A stretch of DNA of 64,000 nt from Flaccisagitta enflata (taxonomy: Eukaryota; Chaetognatha; Sagittoidea; Aphragmophora). The stretch lies in the NCBI GenBank assembly GCA_965153355.1, contig OZ231127.1, positions 92,008,001 through 92,072,000 on the forward strand, given 5' to 3'. Below the pieces are notes generated by a model. The model searched no databases and had not been told where the DNA came from. It saw only the letters and a list, made by a program, of their open reading frames with translations. Position 1 is the stretch's first letter, and the number at the start of each line of letters is the position of its first letter. This document shows positions 11,331 through 23,326 of the stretch, in pieces. Made by a program: the position numbers and the translations under genes.

Positions 11331-11825
11331 TAAAACGAGCCCATAAAATTTGTTCCAGAGGGTACAAAAACGTCACACGCGCTGGACTCTTTTGTTGACC
11401 GTCTTTTCGGCCTCGGCGCGTTGACACCCGACGACCGACGTATCCGCCCCAAGTCACGACTCGTTGTCCGCACTTACGTCCCCCTTGTCCGCACTCCACT
11501 CTCCCCCCCCCTCGCCCTTGTCCGCTCGCTGTCCGCCCTGTTTTATGCCTTGTCCGCCCTGACGCCCTTATTGTCCGCGCTACTGTTAGCCTTTGTTACT
11601 GCTTTGTCCGCACTACTACTCGCCTTTATTTCTGCCCTTTCCGTCCTGACACTCGCTTTGTTGGCGCTGCTGTTAACCTTTATTCCTGCTTTGTCCGCAT
11701 TACGACTTGCCTTTATTTCTACTTTGTCCGCCCAGACTTCCGACTCGTCCTCACTCTTGCTGTCCGCCCACATGACTTCCACTCAACCCCAAAAACTCAA
11801 TGACGAGGAAAAAGGAAAAGTGTGA
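11331..11825 (+). pseudogene. possible coding remnant running into a TTGTCCGC minisatellite
   Basis: After an in-frame TAA, a plus frame stays open to TGA at 11823-11825. Its first 50 or so codons look protein-like (KFVPEGTKTSHALDSFVDRL, then ALTPDDRRIRPKSRLVVRTY). From about 11500 it becomes a degenerate 33-39 bp repeat (LSALLLAFISALS) translated from GTCCGC-containing units. No family recognised. It may be a broken exon extended by repeat expansion, or a fortuitous frame. Confidence 0.25.
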
Positions 11826-11876
11826 TGAAGAAGGTTAATAAGAATCTATGGGCAACTCTCATTTGACACGAGATGA

Positions 11877-11879
<3 letters not shown>

Positions 11880-11930
<51 letters not shown>

Positions 11931-11942
11931 CAGAGAGAGAGA
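11880..11942. repeat. (GA)n microsatellite
   Basis: GA tract with two CAGA interruptions. A second short GA tract lies at 12143-12175. Confidence 0.95.
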
Positions 11943-12138
11943 TTTAAAGCTACCCGTCAAGCGAAATTAGGACCAGTTGTTATTTTGCCTTTTTGGGAGA
12001 ACTGAGGATTAGGGAAGGAAAACTCAGGAGAATGAAGAAAAAAAGGAGGTGTACAGCAGGATTAGTCATTCGCAACAAATTGTATTACCGACATAAAAAA
12101 AAGAAAAGAAGAAGAAAGACGGAATTATGGGATGGAGA

Positions 12139-12179
<41 letters not shown>

Positions 12180-12317
12180 CAAAGATCTGGTAGATTCTCA
12201 TTATTTTTTCATTCAGGCAGCTTTTCGTTTTATTCTTTTCTTTTGCTCACTTTGATTTAATCGGATTAGAGTAGAGAAAGTTTGTTTTTTCATTTGATTT
12301 GTCGATTCATGTTCCAG

Positions 12318-12368
12318 GATATGCGGCAGGCTCATCGGCGTGCTGGTGGACAGGGGCAAATTGACTAA
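12318..12368 (+). CDS. candidate short terminal exon with poly(A) signals
   Basis: A long pyrimidine-rich tract ends in GTCGATTCATGTTCCAG (AG at 12316-12317). The following 16 codons read DMRQAHRRAGGQGQID and end in TAA, with CG-rich codons unlike the AT-rich surroundings. AATAAA occurs at 12449-12454 and again at 12459-12464. The arrangement acceptor, short coding tail, stop and AATAAA fits a last exon. Upstream exons and family are unknown. The short length makes chance possible. Confidence 0.4.
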   Translation, partial: DMRQAHRRAGGQGQID

Positions 12369-12448
12369 AATGGGCAATTCGAGGTCACTGATTTTGGCGC
12401 AGCGTGCAGCCTCGCGGACAACTGTAGGAAGAAAGGAGGAAAGATCAA

Positions 12449-12464
12449 AATAAAAGTAATAAAA
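12449..12464 (+). promoter_or_regulatory. tandem poly(A) signals
   Basis: Two AATAAA hexamers 10 nt apart, 80-95 nt after the candidate terminal exon. Confidence 0.4.
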
Positions 12465-12960
12465 GTGCCAGATTTAAATGTTTAAGGAACAATACATCAA
12501 ATAGTTACATACAAAGGTAGTGAGAAGGATAGCAATTTTGGTGCATAAAGCGTCAAAAAACTCATTTGCATACATTTTATTTCTTTTGCCCATACAATGG
12601 AATATTGCAACACCAGTTTTTAAACGGCAAAACTCCATTTAAAATTGGCGATAAGAACTTTAATGTTTGGGACTAAATTTATGAAATGAAAATGATAATT
12701 TTTGCCAAAAGAAAGTAATGACCAATTTTGAATATTGTTATTTTTCTCACACTATTAATTTATATACCACCTGAAAAACACCACCTGAAAAACAACAACT
12801 TGAGATGAGAAGCTGTTCAGCCTCTCTGGAATGTCGGTTCAATACCCTGACTCTTTCTAACATGAGCAACGCAGACCAATTGAAAGTCGGAAAGACACGC
12901 GGTCAAAATCTATAAGCTCTACGGAAGGGTTTCACGATTTGGGGACTGAAACTCACACAC
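12465..12960. other. AT-rich non-coding interval
   Basis: No protein-like frame. A short direct duplication (CCACCTGAAAAACA, twice at 12767-12795) is the only visible structure. Confidence 0.5.
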
Positions 12961-12969
12961 TAAGAGACA

Positions 12970-13125
12970 AGTCGACGTAAATAACGCGTCACGTAAATTA
13001 TGAACCACGTAAATAACGAACCACGTAAATAACGAACGACGGGAATAACGAACGACGGGAATAAGAAGTTCCGGAGGAAAAATGTCGACTTAAGTAACAC
13101 ATCCCGTAAACAACGCATCACGTCA
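12970..13125. repeat. 17-18 bp minisatellite (CACGTAAATAACGAAC)
   Basis: Degenerate tandem units with CACGTAAATAACG or GACGGGAATAACG cores, followed by a (GA)n tract at 13146-13208. Confidence 0.8.
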
Positions 13126-13145
13126 AAAAAAGGGTAAACGCAAAG

Positions 13146-13155
13146 TGAGAGAGAG

Positions 13156-13208
<53 letters not shown>
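13146..13208. repeat. (GA)n microsatellite
   Basis: GA dinucleotide tract. Confidence 0.95.
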
Positions 13209-13211
<3 letters not shown>

Positions 13212-13264
13212 GATAAAAGACGAGCGACGTCATAAGCAAGAAAGGCTGACAAATTGGCGTCGGC

Positions 13265-13575
13265 CCTGGTCAAGTTTTACGCCCACATTACCTTACCCAT
13301 ACCCCCGCAGCCACACGCCCACAACCACACCATCTTGTTCCCACCATTACGTCCACTGTCGCAATCCCACAACCACGCACCCCCATCCCCACCCATATGT
13401 TAACGCCCACGACAACACGACTCTATCCCCACCTATATGCCCACACCAACGTGCCCCCACTGCCCCCATCCCCCACACGCCCTATCCCCACTACGACTCC
13501 CAAGCCCACACCTCCACACCTACACGCCCCATCCCCACCCAGACTCCCACACACCCACACCAACGCAATACAACC
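13265..13575. repeat. C-rich CCCACAC/CACGCCC compositional block
   Basis: Strongly C-rich plus strand with irregular CCCACACCAACGCCCC units. The open Pro/Thr/His frame is explained by composition, and I do not call a gene. Confidence 0.7.
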
Positions 13576-13906
13576 AACGTTTTTCAACATTTTCATGAAA
13601 GATTTCCTTTGCTTCTAGGATTCTTCTCAGAGTTTTTATTCATGTATCTTTCTATCCATAAGGCAGAACAGCCAATTTTTTTTCACCATCTTCTAGTCAA
13701 ACAAGTATAAACCTTACTATGATTATTGTGTATGATCCTTGAAGATCTAATAATTCTTGATATGTCCATTTATCCTGTAGCAATTTTTTTCCCAAGTGAA
13801 ATGATTTTAAGATTTCATACTCATTTAAGTTTTTATTCCCCAAAAGAAAGTTTATCCGTTCAATGTACAGTAATCACCCCAGGAATCAGGTCTTTCAATC
13901 GAAATG

Positions 13907-13907
13907 G

Positions 13908-13977
<70 letters not shown>

Positions 13978-14048
13978 CCTATCCATGTATTTTTCTATCC
14001 ATCTATCCATCTATCCATCTATCCATCTATCCATCTATCCGTCTATCT
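13907..14048. repeat. (CTAT)n then (CCATCTAT)n microsatellite
   Basis: About 17 CTAT units, then CCATCTAT compound repeat. Confidence 0.95.
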
Positions 14049-14336
14049 GAATCTAAAATTCATGCGGATCGAGGTTCCTCTCAAATGCATTTGAATTCTC
14101 TTGTATTGATTCGCTCATCCCCTCACGCTCTAATGACTGTCATTGTCAGGATGATTGATACCGAAATGATCATTTTATAGCGATACCAATGGTATTGATG
14201 ATCTTGCTTGTGCCTTGTGTCATTCGTGCTGTTATCATGTTTTGGATGAATAAAACAAAAAGACTGAATTCCTTTCATCAGACTCTAAAAAAGCAATCGG
14301 AAGTGCAGATCAACCGACGTAGAGAAGAGAGAATTA

Positions 14337-14447
<111 letters not shown>

Positions 14448-14766
14448 GCGTACCCCAAATATCATAGCCAAAAAAAAAAGAAAAAAAAAAGAGAATCAGA
14501 GTAAAAACGTTGTTGGATTTTTTTTTTCAAAATTAACCCTTTTTGTCATGATGATGTTTTTGCTCTGCTGTTTGGCTCCCCTGCTGCTCTAACCTCTTTT
14601 TTTTCCTCCAAACTAAAATAAAAAAAGAAGGACAGTTTTTTGGGAAATTGCCCTCCTTTTTCCTCTCCCTTTTTTCCTTTTTTCCTTTGGTGTTTTATCT
14701 TCCTTTATTTTACGGTTTTTTTTCTTCTTTTTCCTTTTCTCCAATTTGCCTCACCCATTTGGTCTG

Positions 14767-14768
<2 letters not shown>

Positions 14769-14848
<80 letters not shown>

Positions 14849-14916
14849 CTCTCTCTCATCTTTGTCTTCTTCTTCTTCTTCTTCTTCTTCTTCTTCTTCT
14901 TCTTCTTTTTCTTCTT
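14769..14916. repeat. (CT)n followed by (TTC)n
   Basis: CT run to about 14845, then TTC trinucleotides to 14916. It directly abuts the 3' end of the Penelope-like copy at 14920. Confidence 0.97.
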
Positions 14917-14919
14917 TTA

Positions 14920-16420
14920 TCTGTGGTTAATAGAAGTAGGAAAGATAAAAGTTCAGACAGAGAAGAAACTTAACAAAAGGAAAGTAAAAGAGAGGAAATT
15001 TAACAAGATGAAAGTGAAAGTTTTAGTTTTAAAGGAGGAAAATAAAGAAAGACAGGCCTAACCAGAGCGGGCTGTGGACCGTCTTAAATAAATAAGGCTG
15101 GGTTAAAGCTTCCATCCCCAATTTGTCTCTGGTAAAAAATTTTTGAAAAGAGCTCTACATATCATACCTATCATTCACCAATTGACAAATGCCAATTGAA
15201 GAATAACCAATATGAAGGTAAGCATCTCTTCCGTTATTAACAAAGAAAAAAGGAAAAGGAAATGTTACAATGAAAATGAAAGATGAAAAGAAAAAAGGGG
15301 TACAGTGAAAGCAAAAAGGTACATGAGGATAACAGAGTGAAAACAAAGTGTGAAAATTAGAGAGCAAAAAGCTTGGAAAAAGTAAGAGAAATGGTGGAAA
15401 GGAAAGAATGAACCCTCAAGAGAAGGCTCTGTAAAGTGAACATCAACTGAAGCCCTCAGTGACCAAAAACAGGTGACCACTGAGAGAAGAATGGTGAAAG
15501 TAAGAGGATTAAGCAGAAGGAATGAAAATTTGACCAATAAGAGGGCAAACAGACACAAGAGCACATAAAGTATCATACTGGCAAGAAAAATGAGAGAGAG
15601 CAATGGAAACACAAGATAGAAGAGATAGTCAAGATAACTATCAGTTTATATTTAGAATTATAAAAACAATTATTATAGATCAATAAGATAAATTAAATTA
15701 AGATAAACTAAATCAAATTTAAAACTGAAATTTAAAATCTAAAATCTAAAATCTATAATTCAAAATTTAAAATTTAAATTTTAAACCTAAAATCTAAAAT
15801 CTAAAATCAAATTTTAAAATTAGAACTAAATTTAAGAAAAAAAAAATTAAATTGAATCAGACTGAATTAAACCTAATCAGATTTTAATTATGCATATCAG
15901 TCTCTAAAGGAGAATGTCCAGACCTCCGAATTCCCACCCATACAGAAGTGCAAAAATTCAAAATATTTAGCTAATTTCTAGTTAGTTAACTATTTCAAAT
16001 TAGTCTATTTTACTAACTCTAAGGAGGGAGGGGAATGGTGTTAACCTTTCAGAGCTAGGCTACATAATAGCATCTAGATGAAAGCAATATAATAAATTCA
16101 GGCTACATAATAACATCTGAATTTATTATATTGAGCTAGCTAAAAAGTTATTGGCTAAGAGTGGTAAATCTCTGAGGGATAATATCAGGTAATGGTTGGG
16201 AAAAGGAGGGAATTAAGGAGTTGGGAGGGGTGCTGACTGGTGAAGTGTTATCTTGAGGGGTGTTAAAAATGCTACTAAACCATACTTGACTATTTACAGG
16301 AATGCTCCATCTTTCAAATTCAGCTCTATAGTTACCTATCACTAATCTAAATTCTTTAGCTAATTTATCTATGCTATAACCTCGATTAATTAGTGTGTTA
16401 CCTAAAAGTCTAACTCTATC
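14920..16420 (-). mobile_element. Penelope-like element copy 2A, 3' part, inverted relative to 30281-32066
   Basis: The reverse complement follows the copy at 30690-32066, including the 3' end (ATTAACCACAGATAAAA), the GGCTGGGTTAAAGCTTCCATCCCCAATTT segment and the coding tail. It breaks at about 16420, where the (TTC)n array begins, so the catalytic region is missing. An AT-rich AAAATCTAAAATCTA array (about 15640-15850) is present here but absent from the other copy. The 3' untranslated region is about 1.1 kb. Confidence 0.85.
16148..16420 (-). pseudogene. C-terminal tail of Penelope-like RT polyprotein (copy 2A)
   Basis: The minus frame encodes the last part of the protein: NYRAEFERWSIPVNSQVWFS, then a Pro/Ser-rich tail ending FTTLSQ and a stop. 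It is near-identical to the tail at 30758-30952. The RT core is lost at the junction with the TTC repeat. Confidence 0.75.
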
Positions 16421-16429
16421 TGTTCTTCT

Positions 16430-17175
<746 letters not shown>

Positions 17176-17288
17176 GCCAATGCGTTCAAGTTTTTTTGAT
17201 CCATTGATTAGCCTGGATGGATGTGTGATTCCTGCGTCTTGACCAGTCTTGCCGCGCATTCACCCTTCATTAATAAATAATTGAAAAA

Positions 17289-17395
<107 letters not shown>

Positions 17396-17399
17396 TTTG

Positions 17400-18030
17400 T
17401 CTGTTGACCATGATTGTGTCTCCAACATTGTCTCTGTCTGTATCTCTTTCTACCTATCTGTTGTTGTCTAACTATCTGTCTTTCTTTTCCCATCTCTGCT
17501 TGTGTTTCTGTGTCTTTTTTTTTTCCTTGTCTCTGTCTCTGTCTTTATCTCAGGCTCTGTTCTCCATTCTTATCTCCATCTCCATCACTGTCTCTGCTTC
17601 CCTCGCTGTCTCTTCCTCTGACTGTCTTTATCTCTGTCTCTGTGTCTTTCTAAATCTATGTCTCTGGCTTTATCTGTGTCCCTGTTTTGGTTCTGCCTCT
17701 GCCACTGTCTCAATCTCTGTGTATGTGTTTGTCTCCGTCTTTCTCTCCGTTTCCGTCTCCCCCTCCCTCGGCCTCTCCCTCTCCACCACTCTCTCCATTT
17801 CCCTCTGTCTCCATCTCTGTCCTAAATTTCTGTCTTGGTCACTATCTCTGTCTCTGTTTCTGTCTCTGTTTCTGTCTCTGTTTTGATTTCTTTCTCCACT
17901 TCTGACTCTGTTTTTGCCTTCATCTCTGTCTCTATCTCTGTCACTGTCTCCGTCTTCGTCTGTGTCTCCATCTCTGTCTCTTTCTCCGTCTCCATCTGAA
18001 TCTCCATCTCTGTCGTTGTCTCCGGGGGAA
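17400..18030. repeat. degenerate (TCTCTG)n pyrimidine block
   Basis: Irregular TCTCTGTCTCTG/TCTCCATCTC hexamer-like repeat, about 600 bp. It has strong strand asymmetry: pyrimidine on the plus strand, purine with Asp/Arg/Glu frames on the minus strand. No gene called. Confidence 0.85.
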
Positions 18031-18149
18031 GCGCCTGAAAGCTGAATTATTCCAGTAGCCTGATGTTTAAAAATAATTTTGGCCTGACTTCTAAAAAAAT
18101 GTTTAGACATGAGGCCAATTTAGAACTAACTGTGAAGAACCGTAGAAAA

Positions 18150-18320
18150 TACTGTCTCGTACCGTCGTTAGGATCTTGCCGTCCACGCCACTTCAGATTG
18201 AAGACGCCACTTCCGGTATGATAACGCCATCGCTACGCCAATCACGTAGGTAACGTCACTTCCGGTGGCGCTAATCCCATCGTCAGTCTGTGGATGTTAT
18301 CTCTAAATCACTAGGTAAGA
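18150..18320 (+). promoter_or_regulatory. promoter-like region with two CACTTCCGGT motifs and a 5' splice site
   Basis: Two identical 10-mers CACTTCCGGT sit at 18208-18217 and 18257-18266 (49 bp apart), within a CG-containing stretch that contrasts with its AT-rich surroundings. ACTTCCGG is the core ETS/GABP-type promoter motif of animals. CTAG|GTAAGA at 18314-18321 would be a 5' splice site ending a short non-coding first exon. Direction and target gene are not established. Confidence 0.35.
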
Positions 18321-18815
18321 AAGTGTATTTAAACTAATTATATACAGAAAGAGAAAGAAGAAGAAGAAACAAAAGAGAAAGGGGGGGGGGGAAAATTGGT
18401 TAATACCTACTTCTAACTAGCTAGTGCATCATCATAACTACCTCAATCAATTCAAGCAATTGTCAATAAATGCAGCCAAGTACACTCACCACAGGTTCCA
18501 CTGTAATCCCCAAAGTGCTTCCAGGTTGATTTGCTTGTTAAAAATACACTGATTAACTGAAAGAAAGAATGCATCCAGATAATCAAATATATCATCACAA
18601 GCAGGTAAATAGCAACGCCAACGAGAAGACAATGAAATAGATCGCGGTACAAAGGCACCAAATTGCCAAAATATCAACGATATTCCACAGTCCCCCGTTG
18701 GAATCCATTCCAACCTAGTCTACCGTCCCGCCTCAAAAAAAAGGGAAGAACCAAGGATCAAGTCACCTGGGCGAGCGGACGAACGGACGGCGGGGAAGGG
18801 CGGCGCTAAACGCGC

Positions 18816-19838
18816 CTAGCGACGCGAAGGCGCCGCGCCACGCTGTCCCTGTGGCTGCGGGGCGCGCTGCGCGTCTTGATCAGCGGCAGGAGGACGTTGC
18901 TGACGCTGCTGCTGCTGATGCTCCTGACGCTGCCCACCGCGCCCATGGTGTCGAGGGCGAGACGCTGATGGCGACAAAGTAGCGACAGGCGCCATCGCCG
19001 CCGATGCCGCTGTCTGCCCGAGGAGGACAACGCCTCGAAAAAAATCCTCCAGGCTGGTCGAGGGCGACGAAAACGACGCATTAGGGAGGAACGGGGTCGC
19101 ATCCCTGTAGCGCCGCGACAAATCTTCCTCGTCCAGAGACTGGTTTTGCCGGAACCCGCCGTGGTCGCGGCGCCAGCCTCCACGGCCGCGTCCATTCCCA
19201 CGGCCAGATCCGCGGCCTGCCTGACGATGCTGGGGAGGTTTGGGGGTCGGCACCGGTGGGGGGAGGGATGAATCTGCCGCCGAAGCAGCAGCCATCGCTT
19301 TCCCCCCCTCCATATGCTTCCCCTTCTTCTTCCCAGAAGAGGATGAAGACGACGATGTCGGAGGGTCAGCCTTTGGGGTGGTCTTGGGGGCACCCCCGAC
19401 TGCACCTTCCTCCTCCTTCTTCTTCCTCTTGGTGGGGTTGACCTTATCCTTCATTTCCTTCTCCATCTCTTCCATCTCCCGCTGCATCTCCTCCAACCTT
19501 TCCTTCTTCTCACGCTCCACTTCCGCCCTCACCTCATCCATCTGCTTCCTCTTCTCCTCAATCTTCCCCTTTAATTCATCCCGCTCCTCTCTATACTCTA
19601 GCTGCCTCTTCCTCCTCTCCTCCCTATACTTCAAATTCTTCTTCTTCTGCCTCTCCTGCTTCTTCGTCAATCCTCCTCGCGCTCCTACTTCCTCCCCCTC
19701 TGCCATCTCCCCTTCACCCCGCCTCCGCACCACCACATCGCCCGCTTCCAGATCCCTCGGCTCCGGCCCCACATCTGCCACCGCTCCAGCACCCCGCCAC
19801 TCAGGAAGAAGAGGGCAACCCCACAATTGGTTCGGCAT
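18816..19838 (-). CDS. unknown coiled-coil and Arg/Gly-rich protein frame
   Basis: A 340-codon minus frame in a GC-rich island. Residues about 60-150 are a charged Lys/Glu/Arg/Met coiled-coil segment (for example QLEYREERDELKGKIEEKRK). A KRKKKEEEG basic patch and a SSSSSSSS run follow, then an Arg/Gly-rich stretch (GRGSGRGNGRGRGGWRRD at about 210-230) and a Gln/Pro/Arg-rich tail. The layout (coiled coil plus nucleic-acid-binding RG region) resembles retroelement ORF1 or Gag-like proteins, but no zinc knuckle or RT was found nearby, so that is speculative. ATG at 19836-19838 is the first in frame. The long plus-strand frame over the same DNA is treated as a shadow. A frame break separates it from the frame upstream at 19864-20345. 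Confidence 0.45.
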   Translation of the reverse strand: MPNQLWGCPLLPEWRGAGAVADVGPEPRDLEAGDVVVRRRGEGEMAEGEEVGARGGLTKKQERQKKKNLKYREERRKRQLEYREERDELKGKIEEKRKQMDEVRAEVEREKKERLEEMQREMEEMEKEMKDKVNPTKRKKKEEEGAVGGAPKTTPKADPPTSSSSSSSGKKKGKHMEGGKAMAAASAADSSLPPPVPTPKPPQHRQAGRGSGRGNGRGRGGWRRDHGGFRQNQSLDEEDLSRRYRDATPFLPNASFSSPSTSLEDFFRGVVLLGQTAASAAMAPVATLSPSASRPRHHGRGGQRQEHQQQQRQQRPPAADQDAQRAPQPQGQRGAAPSRR

Positions 19839-19863
19839 TCTGACTGCCCTTTCTGGTCCTGCG

Positions 19864-20345
19864 TCACCTCTCGAATTCCACCCTCTTCCACCTATCCACT
19901 TCCGCCGTCAACAACCCATCCAACTCCGCCATCCTCAACTTCCCCTTCCTCCTCTTCGCGTCCTCCGTCGCCACCGCCTCCTTGAACCTCACCACCACCT
20001 CAGTCTCCTCCATCGCCGAGTCACCGCGCAAGCACCGCCACCGCGGCGGCTCCCTCGTCTCCGGCTCCCACACTCCATACGCCGTACAAACACCTGGCTT
20101 CTTCACATATCTCCTCATCGCACTCTTCACTTGCCCCTGGCTACACCACAACAACACCGACAGGTGACGCAGGCGCGAGCAAAGGGCGTGGCCAATCTTG
20201 TATATGTCGAAGGCATCTTCGACGAGGACCCAATCCATATCGCCCTCAACTTTGATCAGCTGGGCCACGTACACATTGGGGTACCTCTGTGGTCCCAGAA
20301 TATGATAAAGAGACTGGGTAACATATTACGAAAGAAAAGGAGTCA
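19864..20345 (-). CDS. unknown protein fragment upstream of the coiled-coil frame
   Basis: This minus frame is open from a TAA near 20323 down to TGA at 19864. Readable segments are SLYHILGPQRYPNVYVAQLI, VEGDMDWVLVEDAFDIYKIG, and further on KKPGVCTAYGVWEPETREPP. It ends in a charged stretch rich in Lys, Arg and Glu. The following ATG (19838) is in another frame 26 nt later, so the two may be one gene broken by a frameshift or joined by splicing. The first codons overlap the outer edge of the large palindrome. No family recognised. Confidence 0.4.
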
Positions 20346-20689
20346 TCGTTCACAACCATTCACATTTCTGATGGTCGACACCTGGTAGGGGTAATCAATA
20401 TCTCTGCAACCACAAGGTCGACAGCGCTGAAACTCGGTGAGATGTAAGACAGGTCTGTTACAACTAAAAACCTAGTCGCACATAATTTTTCTATATCGGG
20501 AAGGCTGTAAGGGACGCATTTGAAATTTCGCGTAAAACTTCAAAGATCATTTTCACCCACTTATATCAATCCGCTCAGAATAAAATCATGACCTATCAAC
20601 TTCTACGAGACCCAACTTTCATAAAATGAAAGGTTTAAAAATGGTCATATCGCGACCACTGAATGCAGTCTTGGAAAAGATACTCCTGT

Positions 20690-20915
20690 GTGTGCGCGTA
20701 GTAACTAGTCAGTGAGGGCTCACAAGGCCCTCTTCCATTTGTTTTAGTTTGGGTATAGTGAGGAATGTTTCACAATCCACTATCATACTACTCAGTACCT
20801 TGGATTGAATGTCAGCAGGTAGCAATGATTAAACTTGACCTCGATTCTATCCTCTAAGGGTGTGGTTTCTTAACAATGTTACCCTCAGGTGATTTGTTGC
20901 ATTTTGGTAACAAAG
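20690..20915 (+). repeat. leader/pseudo-LTR-like segment of Penelope family 1
   Basis: Contains CAAGGCCCTCTTCCATTTGTTTTAG, CATACTACTCAGTACCTTGG, a GACCTCGATTCTATCC block and GATTTGTTGCATTTTGGTAACAAAGGTAATAC. The same segment recurs inverted at 26470-26690 and as a three-unit tandem array at 38260-39165. A diverged version of the CCTTGG...GAATGTC...CTCGATTCT core precedes the GIY-YIG frame at 23195-23275. Confidence 0.7.
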
Positions 20916-20931
20916 GTAATACACAATCAAA

Positions 20932-21951
20932 ATGCTCTCAAAATACTTTTCTAAAGCTTTGAAATTAGTATTACATCATATGAAGTTATATAATAAAACA
21001 GTTTTTGAGAGGACAGGTTTGAATTGTTTTTGGATTTTGGACAACTCTTTTGAATTCATGGAAAAAATTAAATCTGAAAGGATTAATCATATGGAAACAT
21101 ATGATTTTTCCACTCTCTATACAGCCTTGCCTCATGATGAAATAAAACGTAAATTTTCAGGTATTTTTCAAAAAGTTTTTAACAGGGAGGCGAGGCCCTA
21201 CATAAGTTTCAATTTAAATGAGGCTTATTTTAGTCCTACAAAACCTAACAATAAATTCTCATTTAGATTGGAAGACATGAAGGAAATTTTAGAATTTATA
21301 TTGGATAATATTTATGTAAAATATGGTGAAAATGTTTATAAGCAAGTGATAGGAATTCCTATTGGTCTTGATTCTGGACAGGATATTGCTAATTTACTTT
21401 TATATAGTTATGAATCAGATTATGTGGGTCAAATTTCTAAGGTAGATCTTCCTACAGCAAGAAAGTTCAAGCTTAATGGGAGATATATTGATTATCTCTT
21501 TGTAGCTAATTTTCCAACCTTTAGGGGTCATATCTATAGAATATACCCTCGAGATCTAGAAATAAAATTAGAATCTAATAATACTAAAGTAGTAACTTAC
21601 TTAGACTTAAAAATTGAATCAGAAAATTCTATACTAAAATTTTCTGTCTATGATAAACGCGATGATTTCTCTTTTGATATTGTCAACTTTCCATACATAG
21701 ACAGCTGTATACCAAAAAAATCAGCCTTTGGTGTATATTACAGTCAATTGATAAGATATGCTCGACTTTCGTCGAAATATGAAGATTTTTTACTAAGATG
21801 CAGATCTTTAGTAGATAAACTTAAGACCCAAGGCTTCAAAGAATATAATCTAAAACGACTAACTTCAAGATTTTTTAAGGAAAAACATGATATACTGGTA
21901 AAATATAATATTCCAAATACAGATGATTTTTTTCAAAATATATTTGGATAA
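20932..21951 (+). pseudogene. Penelope-like reverse transcriptase, left arm, catalytic Asp lost
   Basis: The 339-residue frame has the PLE RT landmarks in order: motif A YDFSTLYTALPHD (57-69, catalytic D58), motif B GIPIG (141-145), motif C RYIDYL (184-189), FPYIDSCIP (253-261) and SQLIRYARLSSKYEDFLLR, the thumb region (271-289). Motif C is normally YIDD. Here the second Asp is Tyr (codon TAT at 21493-21495, GAT in the right arm), which should abolish polymerisation. The region after motif B (LDSGQDI) also departs from the usual GTNCAP-like consensus. The N-terminal RT0-RT1 part found in full PLEs is absent. The start ATG follows the repeated leader. Confidence 0.85.
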
Positions 21952-23164
21952 ATTTTTGGTGGGAGGCTATGAGAATCTTTTGACCAACTTGTCGCAGACC
22001 ATAGCCAAACACCATCTCAATTTTTTTTTGGTGAAAAGCTGTGTTTCTTTTGACCAACTTGTCGTAGTTACATTGCCGGACACCTGATAAATACAAGGGG
22101 AGGAAGGCATTGATTATAATGCCCCTCAATTTTTTAACTGATTTTTTAACATATTTCTTAATATGATATACAAAATGATATTTAATATAAGTGTTTCTAT
22201 TCTGACCTTGTGTCGCAGGTTCACTTTATTTTTTTACTTGATATTTTAATTTATGTGTTTCTATTTTGACCTTGTGTCGCAGATTCACTATTTTCTTTAA
22301 AAAATTTTAAATAAATCCAAAATAATTTTTTTTAAAAATAAAAAAAGAAAACAATTTTTCCTATAATAATGGATTTAGAAATTGGTCGGGGGAAAGCCAT
22401 GATTTTTTTCAATCCCATGGTGGACTCTTGAGCATTTTCTTTATCTCTTCAAACCATAGCGAGTGACAAGGTATTTTGAAGTGCGACCCACCTGTACCTT
22501 GGGTCTTGGAGGTGCATATATATGTATGCGGATACCTTGTGGATATTTTGATACTTTGTATGCTTATATGTATATATGTATGGGTCGAAACCCTTAAAAG
22601 AACAGGACTCCAACTGATGACCAGAAGCTGAGTGGTTTGTTAGAATATAATTTTATTTTATGGACATGTACAAAACCTTTTACCTCATGGTGACCTATCA
22701 TCCCATGATATATCTTTTCTAAGATGAAGGCCTTTCCCTTTAATCATTAAAAATTATAACCAACCAATTGTGGTTCAAATTCACCTCTCACCTAATAGAA
22801 TTAAGGGACTCAATTGGGGAGAATACGGACACCCTGGTTCCCCTTTTTTCAATTAGGTAAATTTAACCAAATTTGGGCTGAGTTGGTGGTCCCACTCAAA
22901 ATATTGTCAATGCCAGAAGACAGCTCTAACATACCCTTCCCCTAAAATATTAATTATTTCTCAAAAATATTAAAACATGTTTTTTTAAGATAGGAAATTA
23001 TGATGCATTTAGTAAAAAATATATGCCTAAGGAATTTTGATAGTGTTTCAAAAGACCATATTTTAGTGTATATGTATGTAATGGAAGCTTGCTATATAAA
23101 TATCCATATTATTTCCAGTTTTCAATTTCTGTTTCCTTTTGATTAATTGTATGAGTTTTATGTA
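21952..23164. other. non-coding inter-ORF region of Penelope family 1, left arm
   Basis: AT-rich and without a protein-like frame. It contains two direct copies of TTTTGACCAACTTGTCG (near 21978 and 22048) and two of TTCTATTYTGACCTTGTGTCGCAG (near 22196 and 22259). All of it has inverted counterparts in the right arm (24390-25520). Confidence 0.7.
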
Positions 23165-23326
23165 GGATGAATTGTTGCACATGTCACATAGTTTAGTGCC
23201 TTGGTATAGAATGTCCGGCGGTCCCAGTTGGTGACTCTCGATTCTTGCCTATAGGGCATGGTTTCTTTCAACAGTTTTAACTGTATCATATTTTAATGTA
23301 ACAAAATCTTAATTTCCTCAACAATT

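Noticed and set aside
13210-13710. 166-codon Pro/Thr/His protein
   Set aside because: The C-rich composition block gives open frames in two registers, with no repeat-phase conservation.
19240-20388. 382-codon plus-strand frame
   Set aside because: Antisense to the GC-rich minus-strand frames. Its Ser/Phe/Pro/Arg composition is what the complement of Glu/Lys/Arg codons gives.
22600-22660. Functional hammerhead ribozyme
   Set aside because: CTGATGA and GAAA cores are present in the right-arm equivalent, but the intervening bases (CCAGAAGCC) do not form stem II, and the left arm lacks GAAA. Kept only as a low-scoring finding.
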